Shown here: positions 1-10,800 of the stretch, in pieces
How positions within the stretch are numbered: the first letter of the stretch is position 1
Layout: every line of letters starts with the position of its first letter
Program-made: the position numbers and the translations under genes
The notes under the pieces: model-generated
What the model saw: the letters and a program-made list of their open reading frames with translations, nothing else
Database searches by the model: none
Told to the model about the DNA's origin: nothing
From: Mnemiopsis leidyi
Lineage: Eukaryota; Ctenophora; Tentaculata; Lobata; Bolinopsidae
Direction of reading: 5' to 3'
NCBI GenBank assembly: GCA_000226015.1
Contig: JH153665.1
Coordinates: 429,527 to 466,835 of the forward strand
DNA length: 37,309 nt

Positions 1-860
<860 letters not shown>

Positions 861-985
861 CACGTGGTCAAACACGTGAGCGGTGCTATCACGTGGCAAT
901 ACCTCTGTCCAGCTTGAACGGCTTTTGTAGATCGACCTGAGAAGATAGGTGCTGGTGAGAAACAATTTTTACGTACCGCTATAAA
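861..985 (+). promoter_or_regulatory. CACGTG cluster plus TATA-like box, candidate promoter
   Basis: Three CACGTG palindromes stand at 861-866, 873-878 and 890-895, followed by TATAAA at 980-985. CACGTG is the core recognised by basic helix-loop-helix-zipper factors such as USF, MITF/TFE and Myc/Max. A short ATG exon with a consensus donor follows at 1013. The very short TATA-to-ATG distance (28 bp) is odd, so either the TATA match is fortuitous or translation starts elsewhere. Confidence 0.35.
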
Positions 986-1012
986 TTCGGGGGTATCTCG
1001 CCAAACTGGACA

Positions 1013-1043
1013 ATGAATCGTTCAATCTTCCACATGAACAGCG
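1013..1043 (+). CDS. Candidate first coding exon (11 codons)
   Basis: An ATG at 1013 opens ten codons plus one base (MNRSIFHMNS, then G) and ends exactly at a consensus donor, GTAAGT, at 1044. It lies behind the CACGTG cluster. The exon is too short to identify a protein. The terminal exon at 2149-2373 is on the same strand, but at least one more exon would be needed, since this one ends in phase 1 and that one starts in phase 0. It could be chance. Confidence 0.28.
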
Positions 1044-2148
1044 GTAAGTGAACTCACGTTAAAACTGAAGTTAGATAGAGTAGAGGAGGGCGATGAAAAG
1101 AGAGCAGGCTCGATTCTCCCCCGCTTGTTGGGACTCGTTACAATGTGGAAAGCTGAGGGGGCATCGTGGTCCTCGCTCGATCTCAGTCGACAGTAGCTTC
1201 GTTTTCTGGAACACGAGGTTGGTTAGAACTAGTAAAACAATTTATAAGGGTTTCTTCAATAAGACAATTTATAAGATTGAATTTTAAAGAGATTTAATGA
1301 AAAGGGCTTATAGTCTAAATTTGCTGGAGACTGCATTTTAACGTTACAGATTTTGAGCTAAGTGTGGGCCATTTGGTCAAAGACTAGTCAGTAGCTCTAA
1401 TGGGCGATAATAATCCACCACTTTAGAATGATGAGACTTATATTGGCTAAATCAACTTGATGAACAGTTCAAGACAAGCTGGTTGCATTTAGATCTCCGA
1501 AATCATCAAATTTCTGGGAATATGAATCTGAAAATTAGGTCCACAAACATGCCACCAGTTGATTATCCCCACGAGTACACCTACTGTAGCCTATTTGGAG
1601 GTAGTTAAGAAATGGGGGTATAATTCGCACCTACAGTCAATAGATCGACACCAGTTAGTAACGGGCCGTTGATTTTGAAAGTAATTCCTTGAAGGGCGGA
1701 TAATGCAACCCCTGGGCTTGCAATTCTCAGAGAAACAAATCATATAATCCACAAAACTGGGGATAGTTTTTCGATTTTTACTGGATCTAATTTAATATAT
1801 GAGCACGGCTCGGCTTCAATGGAGGAGAATCAGGACCGTACAAAAGACGCCATTGTCCTTAACAATTTGTAAACTTCAGCATATATGCGGGAGCTACACA
1901 ATTGACTGAATTCAGTATATTTAAACGGATATCTTGGCTGACTATTAATGAATCCTTTGGTAATTTTATCATACGTCAGAAATATTAATTGTTGATATAT
2001 TGAAAAGAATCAGAAAATCGAACGCACCGCTTGATTTAAACATTAACTTTCAGTGCAATTCTTTTTATGGCAGATCATGAATTATCAAAGAAAATTGATT
2101 TTCTGACAGAAACTCATGCTCTTAAATTGAACATTTTTGTTTTAACAG

Positions 2149-2373
2149 CATCTTTTATATCAGACGGTTGTTATGTACTATGCAGATAATTTTCTGTCAA
2201 ACTTTTCCATGATCAACGAATGGAGGGGTGAGTTGCCCTCGTTTCTTGACCGTTTGGACTCAGTCGGGATGGGGGAAAAAGTCGGTATTTCAGTAGCCAT
2301 TGCTGACAATGGATTCCACTTTTGTCTAATCCAATGTCAAAAACATGACGTGGATGAATTGTTGCAGATTTAG
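2149..2373 (+). CDS. Terminal exon of an unrecognised plus-strand gene
   Basis: A good acceptor (a T-rich tract ending in AACAG at 2148) is followed by 74 codons open in phase 0 and a TAG at 2371-2373. An AATAAA polyadenylation signal follows at 2379-2384, only six bases after the stop. The peptide reads like a globular protein end (HLLYQTVVMYYADNFLSNF near the start, QKHDVDELLQI at the end) and ends in an acidic tail. I recognise no family. Upstream exons are not certain, and the candidate start exon at 1013 may belong to the same gene. The next gene (gene A) is convergent on the other strand. Confidence 0.5.
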   Translation, partial: HLLYQTVVMYYADNFLSNFSMINEWRGELPSFLDRLDSVGMGEKVGISVAIADNGFHFCLIQCQKHDVDELLQI

Positions 2374-2378
2374 AATTG

Positions 2379-2384
2379 AATAAA
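2379..2384 (+). terminator. AATAAA polyadenylation signal
   Basis: The canonical hexamer lies six bases after the stop of the 2149-2373 exon. It supports that exon being the 3' end of a gene, with an extremely short 3' untranslated region. Confidence 0.5.
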
Positions 2385-2460
2385 TGTGAGAACGACCCCT
2401 TTTTGGAGACTGATTAACCAGATAAAAGCAATACAATCAAACTCATAGCAACTCAGTTAC

Positions 2461-2680
2461 CTGTCTTCGGGCGTGATGCGGACTGCGACTGGTCTTTTTA
2501 TCTCGGAAGTACAAGTTCCAGGAGTGGAGGTGCAACTTCCCCCGTTGTAGACGAGTTGTGGAGGACAGTGGAGGACGGGGGTGCGGAGACTTAGGGTGTC
2601 CGGTGGTGTGTGGCGTTTAGGGGACGAGGAGGAGGATACACAGGGAAGTGTGGGTTTTACTGCCAGCTCTGAGGATGCAG
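2461..2680 (-). CDS. Gene A exon 3
   Basis: The acceptor (TTTTCACAAACTAACAG) lies just before 2680 and the donor AG|GTAACT at 2460. The 220 bases are open only in the frame demanded by exon 2. The peptide runs from a Ser/Pro-rich stretch (SSSSSPKRHTPPDTLSL) into a patch with three cysteines. This exon is too short and too interrupted for simple ORF listing, so phase agreement is the main evidence. Confidence 0.5.
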
Positions 2681-3257
2681 CTGTTAGTTTGTGAAAATAA
2701 GTTAACTTAATTGTTCAAGAAGGCTAACCGGTGTGAAACATAACCTCGACTTTGGAAGACAATTATTCGACATTCCATGTTTGTAAACGGTTTGAATCTA
2801 GTGTCAGTGATGCGTGGTGAATTAAAGAAGTAATGGATCTCCTCAAGTGACGGCATATTGCTTCAGCTCCAAATTGGGATGGCTGGTGTGATTACAGGGC
2901 CATGATAACCAGTTTACACAGAACTTACTGGAGACTGTATTGTCAGCTGAGAGCGTGTTAGGGTCGCAGTCCATATTGGAGAGGGTCGTCTGAATAACTC
3001 GTCGTCGTAACGTGTGGATGCACATGGCTGCAATGTTTGGTAAATAATTCAGAAAATAACTGTCATTGCAGCGGTATTCACCCGCCATTACAGTGCCCAT
3101 CCACTTCAAGGAATCAAGGCAGATGGCAACCAGCCCTCTCCCCAAATTATCGACCATTATGTATTTACAAAAACTATGGGATGCATTAGGGGTAAAACTA
3201 CAAACCTTGACCAAACTTGACGTTCACTCGTAGAGGGTCTGATTTCGTGGCGCACAT
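2461..3257 (-). CDS. Gene A: unrecognised protein, 5' part (three exons)
   Basis: Three exons fit together by phase: 3206-3257 (ATG, phase 1 end), 2929-3135 (1 to 1) and 2461-2680 (1 to 2). The product starts MCATKSDPLRVNVKF and continues into a cysteine-containing region (LDSLKWMGTVMAGEYRC, then LNYLPNIAAMCIHTLRRR). It then enters a serine/proline-rich linker and a short cysteine cluster (residues CPPQLVYNGGSC, then CTSEIKRPVAVRITPEDR). I know no family with this pattern. The 3' end is not identified: the exon at 2461 ends at GTAACT, so the gene continues toward position 1 or lies partly outside. Two CACGTG motifs lie 104-127 bp upstream of the ATG. An alternative start is the ATG at 3157, inside the longer open frame that reaches 3214. 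Confidence 0.5.
2929..3135 (-). CDS. Gene A exon 2
   Basis: The acceptor reads GAGAG before 3135 and the donor is a consensus GTAAGT at 2928. The exon starts and ends in phase 1, and its last base A joins CT of the next exon. The open frame extends upstream to 3214, so an exon starting at the ATG at 3157 is the alternative. The peptide has alternating hydrophobic helices and five cysteines. It is not recognised. Confidence 0.5.
3206..3257 (-). CDS. Gene A exon 1 (17 codons)
   Basis: The ATG at 3257 opens 17 codons plus one base, ending at a GTTTGT donor (3205-3204). Joined to the acceptor before 3135 this gives a 70-base intron, short compared with other introns in the window, so this start is tentative. 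Without splicing, the frame meets a TAG two codons later. Confidence 0.4.
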
Positions 3258-3360
3258 CTTGATCGTGTTTGGACAGGTTCGCTCCGCGCACACCGCCTCA
3301 CACTGAATCGGAAGAGAGGGTCAGGTCAATTTGGGTCCGGCGCCGAGACGACCGGCAAAA

Positions 3361-3384
3361 CACGTGGAGCCCATCTGTCACGTG
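3361..3384 (-). promoter_or_regulatory. Paired CACGTG motifs upstream of gene A
   Basis: CACGTG at 3361-3366 and 3379-3384 lie about 100-130 bp upstream of the gene A ATG. The intervening DNA is GC-rich (GGCGCCGG, CGGAGCG), as expected of a TATA-less promoter. A further CACGTG is at 3775-3780. Confidence 0.45.
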
Positions 3385-5692
3385 GTTTGAGCTTTGATTT
3401 TGAACCTATTCTATTTCTACTAACAAAGATTTCAGGTAGTAATGATTTTCGTTAAGGAGTGAATGCATGGATTTGCGGGCGGCCAAAGTAGTGCCGGCTG
3501 TTTTGATCATACTCTAATTAAATCTCTATCCTTTGCCTCAAAGCTCGGGAGCCCCATTAAGGCTCGTTAAGGGCACTATGTGCGTCACTTATTGTCCGCA
3601 AATAGCAAGGCTGAGAGAGAACTACCTTGACGCTAGATTTTCGAAACCGTTGCCTTTGACAGGTTGAGCTACTCAGAGAGTAACTGCTCATTCTTGTAAA
3701 TTTGTTGGCATGTTTGTGTGAAAAGAAGCGTGAATGAAGGGACCATGTGAGGAGGATAATTAAAAAACGAGGATCACGTGACACGGAATTATATGGTATT
3801 ATTGGGTAATGCTCATAAGGGGCCGCATGGCAAGTGCGACCAGCTGGCCCGGCGTCCTTCTCTTTGAACTATTCTTATCACCGCGCTCGGCAGCCGATAA
3901 AGTGGTCTATCAAAGAGCGGAGTGTCACACCACTCACTAGATTGCCGTGTCAACCGACCATAACTCGGGCAGTAGACCCTTGTGGGTGGTCCGCCCAGCA
4001 TCTGGCTGCAAATATCGTGTCACCATATAGAATAGGGAGGCTGAAAGAGCAGTTAGATTTTATTACATATTTCTGTGGGTCACTGGACTGGAAAATCAAA
4101 GGGTGCCCGCTTGTGGGGTCCAAGAAGAGGACGGTAACGCCACAATTCGTGTCGAGGTGGACAATAGCTTACTGCAACTCTGCCGCATAATTTGATAAGC
4201 GTTACAAACCGTCAACCCATAGCACGTGTATCTCCATTGACGGAAAGTCAGGGACCGTAGCTGTAAGATACGCAGCACTACAGGCCTCTCATTTCCCTCC
4301 CTCCCTCCCTCCCTCCCTCCCTCCCTCCCTCCTTCCCTCCCTCCCTTCGCTTCATCAAGCTTCAACGAGGACCGCAGTGACACTGCAATTCATTATCCGG
4401 TTATATATTCTAGAGGGGCACCAATAAGCCAATATGCTCGCCATGCTAAAACCACCCAACCGAGAAAAACCAAATCTGATGGCGGAATATTTCAACCGTG
4501 AACCCTACAACTTTTATGTTGTGGTGTAAACTTCGGGAGTTCCCCACGCGAAATGTATAATTGCCTGAACTTGGGGATGGTAGTTGAGCTGGAAGGGATT
4601 GGAGTTAACGGCCACTCATCGCACACTGTCGTGACTATCTCCCTAGCTAGGGCAGCTAACTTCAGTTAACAGCACTTCTAAAGAACGTCTTTTTAAACAA
4701 TTTAAACTCAGCTAAACTACTCATTACATCAAGTTCAATATGTTATTCTATGTTGCCCTTTTTCATCTTACAACTCCACTGGTTGACTATTTTAATTGTT
4801 TCCATGGCTTAAGCGTCTGGTGGAAGTTGGAATGTGGCATGAATAACATGTAAGGTCCAGAATCTCACCAAAACTTCCCACATCATTTTCTAATATTTAG
4901 TCATGAGTCCCCCCCCCACTGAAAGTAAGGACTAAACTAGAATAAAAAAGCACTTATTCCCTCCCAAAAACTAAACAATTTAAAAATTTGCCTCATGGAA
5001 CACTGTAGGGTCGGGGCAAAAACCAAACACTGTACAGCTGAGTAGTAATTATGTGGCCCGCGCCCCTTAAGTGCCTCTAATTCGTTATTTCAAGACTTGA
5101 GCAGACGGAAAACACCAATAACTTGACATAATTATAGTCTTGGCCATTACATTAGGCAGGCTGGGGCCACATTTGAATCAAGGAATGGAGTTTTAAATCT
5201 AAATCTAGTTTCTGATCAACTGTCTGGCACAAACAGAGCTTTGATAATGAAAAACCGAAGAGACAGTGAACCGATAAAGTACTGAGAACAAAGCAGTCTA
5301 TCACAGCACAGCTGAATGTTCGACATCGAATTTAGCGCATTATCGGGATACAGAACAAAGCCGAACAGAGACAGAGAATAATTCATCAAAATAAAAGCAC
5401 AAATCGAAGTGTGGCATGATACCTAGCCCTAGGGCTCGGATTTAGTCCTAGTCAGTCTTAGTAGACATCAGGCTAAAGATCAAAGTCGGCTAGATTGAAG
5501 AATTAGGGACCAACCTTTTCCACGCTTTGAAATGGAAGTAGACGAAGGGAAGGAAAAGACTAAAAGAATTGACACACGGATTGAAGCTATGTCTTTAGGT
5601 GGGTGCTTACTTCTAATTTCGCCCTGATAGCCAGGTCTACCGGTCAGGGCAGCTGATGGAGTCAGGTACAAACACCCACCAAGCACACCTAC
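3385..5692. other. Intergenic or intronic stretch
   Basis: I see no supported exon here. Open frames at 3557-3784, 3813-4001, 3834-4190 and 4096-4383 overlap one another on both strands, lack domains and include simple repeat. The notable elements are CACGTG at 3775 and 4223 and the CCCT run at 4294. A weak minus-strand exon with a GTAAGC donor near 5608 could exist (the peptide ends PGYQGEIR), but I could not connect it. Confidence 0.4.
4294..4346. repeat. (CCCT)n tetranucleotide repeat
   Basis: About twelve CCCT units, with one TTCC interruption, form a strongly strand-asymmetric tract. The minus strand carries (GGGA)n, which has many runs of three guanines separated by one base, so it fits the standard G-quadruplex pattern. 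Confidence 0.95.
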
Positions 5693-5768
5693 CTGTCCTA
5701 CCATCAAACCAATTATCAAGCTCCCGGGCTACACCATGGTCACCATTAATCGGGCTACAAGTTGTGCC
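5693..5768 (-). CDS. Candidate further exon of gene B
   Basis: An AT-rich tract ending in AAAACAG precedes 5768 and a strong donor (GACAG|GTAGGTG) follows 5693. The 76 bases start in phase 0, as the last certain gene B exon requires, and end in phase 1. The peptide begins GTTCSPINGDHGVAREL. The surrounding frame stays open on both sides (5637-5885), so the exon limits, and even its membership of gene B, are guesses. Confidence 0.3.
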
Positions 5769-5851
5769 CTGTTTTATATAATTCAAAATTATAATCTTTC
5801 CGACCATAAACAGGTTCACTGGTAGATAGCCGAAAAACACTTGATATCCCA

Positions 5852-6235
5852 CCTCGGCCTTCTCCTGATACCCAGACTCCTTCACACTGACACAGATCTG
5901 GAATCCTTCTCCTGATACCCAGACTCCTTCACACTGACACAGATCTGGAATCCTTCTCCTGATACCCAGACTCCTTCACACTGACATAGATCTAGAATCC
6001 TTCTCCTGATACCTAGACTACTTCACACTGACACAGATCTAGAATCCTTCTCCTGATACCTAGACTACTTCACACTGACACAGATCTGGAATCCTTCTCC
6101 TGATACCCAGACTCCTTCATACTGACACAGATCTAGAATCTTTCTCCTGATACCCAGACTCCTTCACACTGACACAGATCTGGAATCCTTCTCCTGATAC
6201 CCAGACTCCTTCACACTGACACAGATCTAGAATCC
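5852..6235. repeat. 47-bp minisatellite, about 8 copies
   Basis: A unit containing TTCTCCTGATACCCAGACTC is repeated head to tail about eight times, with a few substitutions (CCC/CCT, CTGG/CTAG). Each unit holds an AGATCT site. The array starts about 85 bases upstream (in minus-strand sense) of the candidate exon at 5693-5768, and its first unit lies in the same open minus frame. Confidence 0.95.
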
Positions 6236-7290
6236 GGGGGAGCGGTCTGCAACTCTACTGTCTCCATCACTCTCTTTAGCTCGCTCTTCTCCAATCAGCT
6301 TGTCATGCATGATCGCAGGAGTAACAAGCGACTATTGTTTAGCTGGAGATGCTGAAAAAAGCCGGCTACAAGCTAGCAGCGTGGGGGAGGCAGATTGTAA
6401 TTATAGCACCAGATTTACATATATTGTTGTTGAGAATGAGGACAATAGAAGTGCGGCCAGCAAGCAGTGTGAGCGCGCTAACAAGTGGTCCGAGGAATGT
6501 GGAGCAGGAGAGTCCACCCCCACATAATTGTACACAACAACACTGTCCCCTCCAGTGACACGGAGTGCCAGAGAGAACTTTCTGACACTCGGAACGAGTG
6601 GGGGGTGTTTAACACTCCTCACTCACAAGCACCGCCACCAGATTAGCGCTCAGGTCACGTGATTTCAGCCGCTTCTACCCCTCTTCCCTCACTACTTGCT
6701 GCTCAGTTTAACGTTCACAGGACAGCAGATAGCCAGCCGGACAGCGAGCCGTTAGGTCATGTTCTGGTGGTGATGTAAGTGAGATAGATCTCATGGAGAC
6801 CAGCCCGGGAACCTGGGAAAATGGCTGCATCTAATTAAGTCATGATCGCGCCTTTGTTTAGATAATGTACTATAATTAACAGAACTCACATCGCAGCGTG
6901 TCACAGGTGCTCCGAACATCTTTTAATTTAATTATCTATAAGTGGCAAATTAAAAGTAAATTGTAAATATGACTATGAGTCAGATACGGCAAAACGAAAA
7001 CGCGGGGGCGTAGCGCGGCCAGGAGATAGTGAAGGTGGCGTGATGCAAGACTCCGTGAATCGTGATCTGCAGCCAAGATGATCGTGGCTAACAAGAAAAT
7101 GTACTAAATGTGAACAATTATCTGCTGAGGTGGAGATTCTGCCGTCAGCTAGTACTCAGAATGGATTTTAAATTGACGACAGAGAAATAGTAGCAGTGAT
7201 TTTTGTTAACATGTATTTTGTATGTGTGATATTGCGGAAACGGTAATATCATGACTAATATTGAAGTAAAATTTTCACCTTACATGTATT
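6236..7290. other. Mostly non-coding; possible plus-strand untranslated first exon
   Basis: CACGTG at 6656-6661 is followed by a pyrimidine-rich stretch and by a consensus donor GTAAGT at 6775 on the plus strand. This would suit a 5' untranslated exon, but no following coding exon was found. The open frames at 6300-6622 on both strands are short and mutually overlapping, and I do not call them. Confidence 0.3.
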
Positions 7291-7370
7291 AAAGGAAATT
7301 CAGATATGTAACCTGAAATCAAAATTGAAATTAAAATGCGCACCTTTACGATAAAAATAAAATTAGACAC

Positions 7371-7715
7371 TTTACCTTGAAGATGAAAAAAATTCTGATC
7401 TGTACCTTGAAGATGAAAGAAAAATATTGGATTTGTACCTTGAAGATAAAAAATAAAATTAAGAACTGTACCTTGAGATGAAAATAGAATAAAGATCTGT
7501 ACATTGAAGATGAAAAATAGAATATAGATCTGTACCTTGAAGATGAAAAATAGAATATAGATCTGTACCTTGAAGATGAAAAATAATATATAGATCTGTA
7601 CCTTGAAGTTTGAAGATGAAAAATAGAATATAGATCTGTACCTTGAAGATGAACAATAGAATTTATAGATCTGTACCTTGAAGATGAAAACTAATATATA
7701 GATCTGTACCTTGAA
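7371..7715 (-). repeat. 33-36 bp minisatellite made of tandem splice-donor copies
   Basis: About eleven units read, on the minus strand, TTCAAGGTACAGATCTATAT followed by a T-rich stretch and CATC. The first unit begins with the last codons and the donor (CAAG|GTACAG) of the gene B exon 7710-7828. Nearly every unit keeps AG|GTA, so this is an array of near-identical potential 5' splice sites. Several units are exactly 33 bases and the minus frame from the exon remains open to 7275. Confidence 0.9.
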
Positions 7716-7828
7716 AAGAGGTGCCGCACGTTTTCTTGTGTCTGGATGAGAGAACGCAGATCTCTTGAAGTACCAGGTCGTGTGGGGGATTATCCTCCTC
7801 AAGTGATCTCTCATTATTCCAGTCCAAC
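7710..7828 (-). CDS. Gene B exon 3, ending in the repeated donor
   Basis: The acceptor (ATTTCTCTCAG) stands before 7828. The exon starts with GT, which completes the glycine codon left by exon 2, and ends TTC AAG|GTACAG. The basic peptide (GIMRDHLRRIIPHTTWYF) is followed by a lysine/arginine patch. The donor is the first member of the 7371-7715 array, so about ten further donors lie downstream. Confidence 0.6.
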
Positions 7829-10800
7829 CTGAGAGAAATAATACATTTATTGTCATAAGAAAACTATCTTTTCTAAGTAAAGGTTAGAACGAAACATTAT
7901 TTTTGTTAATCTAACATTTATTTTACTTCGGTGTTATTGCATCCAACAGCCATGTGGTGACAATGTAACCGGCCAATAACAGGAGCCGAAGTATCTTAAG
8001 GCAAGCGACGGTTAAGGTAGTTTTTACCATACTGTATTCGCCCGAAGCATCGATATTTCAAGCGTAGCTACTCATTTAACCCTCAATCACGGTTTCCCGG
8101 TCATTTGGCTGAGTCGACCGGGCGGCTGCGGAGACCCAACGAAGTCCCTAGCAGAGCATCAAAGACGCTCGCCCAATGGCTGGGCTTCACAGAGATTCGA
8201 ACCCTGGACCTTCCGGATGGAAGTCCGATGCTCTAAGCTCTGCGTCACTCAGCCAACTTATATAATGATAAAGCAGAAAAATATTGAATGATATTACAAC
8301 TCTACAGTTCAGACTAATGATGAGTACAAGATCTATTCCAAGAAGTTTATTATCCTACAAGTCATTACTTGACATATTCATTACAGCTCATTAACTATGA
8401 GTCCCGTTTCAGAGAGTTTACCTAAGTTTCAGACAGTCTGGTATTATAACGTCAGAGTGGCAGGTGTACCGTTACAAATTGTCGCGGTTATCAGCCTGTC
8501 ACGTACATTACTGGCAAAGTCGAGAGAGAGAAAGTATCGATATTCGGTATTTGTCATGGGAAATATTTCTGTTTTTATCGAAATTGAAATTTCTAGAAAA
8601 CCGCCGAAATTATGAAAAAATATAATAAACTGCAGAAAAAATATCTTCTAGTTCTATGTTAGAGACGCTAAACTGCTGATAAACGTCACAGACCATACCA
8701 GAAAGAGTATTGAAAAGATGAATTTCATAATTGTATTCCTCTAAAACCAAGCCTTACTGTTCATACGTTTGTGAAGCCTAACTGAGCGTAATGTCCTGTT
8801 GAATTTTGTTACATTAAAGGACATCTGGTCAAACAGTTTACTTCCAACATTTCGATGTTTTACTGCTAATCTAGCTGGACAAACTTGCGAAAATTATAAA
8901 AAAGAACTCTAAATGTGTCAGTGTCCGATGATCGATTTGTGAGTTGTCGCATTCTACAACCAAACGTCCGAAACAATAGAAAAGCTAAATATGACTCGAC
9001 ATATTTTACCAATAACATCAAAAAATCTGAAACAAATAAACTGATTCTAATTCTTCTGCAACGGTCTCTTATAATGAAATAAGTTTTATTCATTTTCTGA
9101 AAGGAGGGATTTTACCTCTTAAAACCACGAAGTTAATAAAAAATAACTAATCAATGACGTCATCATAATTAAGTACTAACCAAGTGCAAGTTTAAACTAA
9201 AAGCAAAAGTTTAAAACTAAAGTCAACGAGTGTACGCGACGTCTAATACTAATTAAAAAGTTTCTCAAAATGTTTCAAAGGTCAAGACCGTACATTTTTA
9301 AAGGTCAAGACTACAACATTATTTCAACGCGGCCCGGAGCAAGACCATAAAAACAATGGTTGGTTCACTATTTTACTAGCTGTAAAATCTAACTCACAAC
9401 GGCAATTTGGCGAAACAAAACAGCGAGATGAAAAAGAAATGAACGAATATGATGATTTAAAGAGGGATACGAATTTTAAATGGCAGCGCAAAATCAGAAA
9501 AAGAAAAACTAACACCGTCAATCAAGTAAAGAATAATAAAAATCTGAATCGTCAAATAGAAATATTAAGATAACCTAAACCATGCAATAGCTAAATGTCA
9601 GACTAATGAAAGACAATTTCGAAAGAAAAATAGAACAAAACAAGAAAGGTACCTTCTCTAAGAGCACCAGCAGTTCTTCCCAGCGGGATGATGGAGTGAA
9701 GTTCCGAGACAGTCAGAGTGAAGGAGGTATTCGGTGTCGAGTAAAGCTGAAACAGGACATTCGTTAGTCGGGTCATTGCTTTTCTGCTTGACTTTTCAAA
9801 ATTTGTACTACGGAAAATTAGGACATTTTAGCACTTGTTTATCAAAGGTTAGTTTCTTAGCATGGCAAATCGCGGTCATAATCTCTCGAGCCTTCAGAAT
9901 AATCTACGACGTGACTGACACACTACGCAAAGCTGATCTTGAAAATGCAAAATGATATGCCGGCATTTCAAATCATTGTAGATTGATAATAACTAACGAA
10001 ACATTTTGATTTAGAACTCATTGTTTAGCCAAAGAATTTTCAGATAAGAACGGTTAGCTAGGAATAGAGAGCGGGTTTTACGCGGTGCTTTCAGCTATAC
10101 ATCGATAACGGTTGGTTCAGGGGGATGGTGATTTTAGAACGAATGTTACGTCGAAAATTCCCCCTACTTTTCAGAAAATTCTCGCTGCTCAGCTGTTATT
10201 CTTAGACATAATCAATTGTTACAAACATTATAACGGGAATTAATTGAAACTTCATTCACAGCAAACTGAAAATTCGAGAAATTAGTTGGCCTCGAATGGT
10301 ACGTGTGTCAAAGCTTTGATTACGTAATCAGTTGGGCAATAATTACGATTTATTACGGGAGAGGGGAATAATTGGCAGAATCATTCAAATTTGAGGAATT
10401 TTTGTTCTCAAGGCCAAATTTTAATGCCTTATCAAATTGCGTTATGAGGCTATCGGCATTGAATTTTGCCGGGAATTGAGTGCACACACATCGTTTGATT
10501 AAAGTACCAACTTATAACATTAATGAAAATCCAACAAGTGTGAATTTATTTCTGATAAGAGAATTTAAATTGGACGATAAGACACTGCAGCAAAGATATA
10601 AGATCCGTTCGAGAATTTTACAATATTTTGGCTAATTTGGTCGGTTAACTTGAGGATGAAAAAGGGAAAAAGTGGTTCTACAAAAAATATCATTTTATAG
10701 TTAGGTTTGCTGTAATTTATTTTCTGTATACTAGACAAATCCTTTAATAAATCAACAGTTCTAAGATCACTCAGGGTGCTTAATTTATCTTATTGATGAA

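Noticed and set aside
7275..7856. 193-codon minus ORF as a full gene
   Set aside because: Only 7710-7828 has exon borders and chained phase; the rest is the donor-containing minisatellite, open by lack of stops.
8183..8257. Functional tRNA gene on the minus strand
   Set aside because: The acceptor stem does not pair properly and the anticodon arm is irregular, so a SINE-derived tRNA head fits better.
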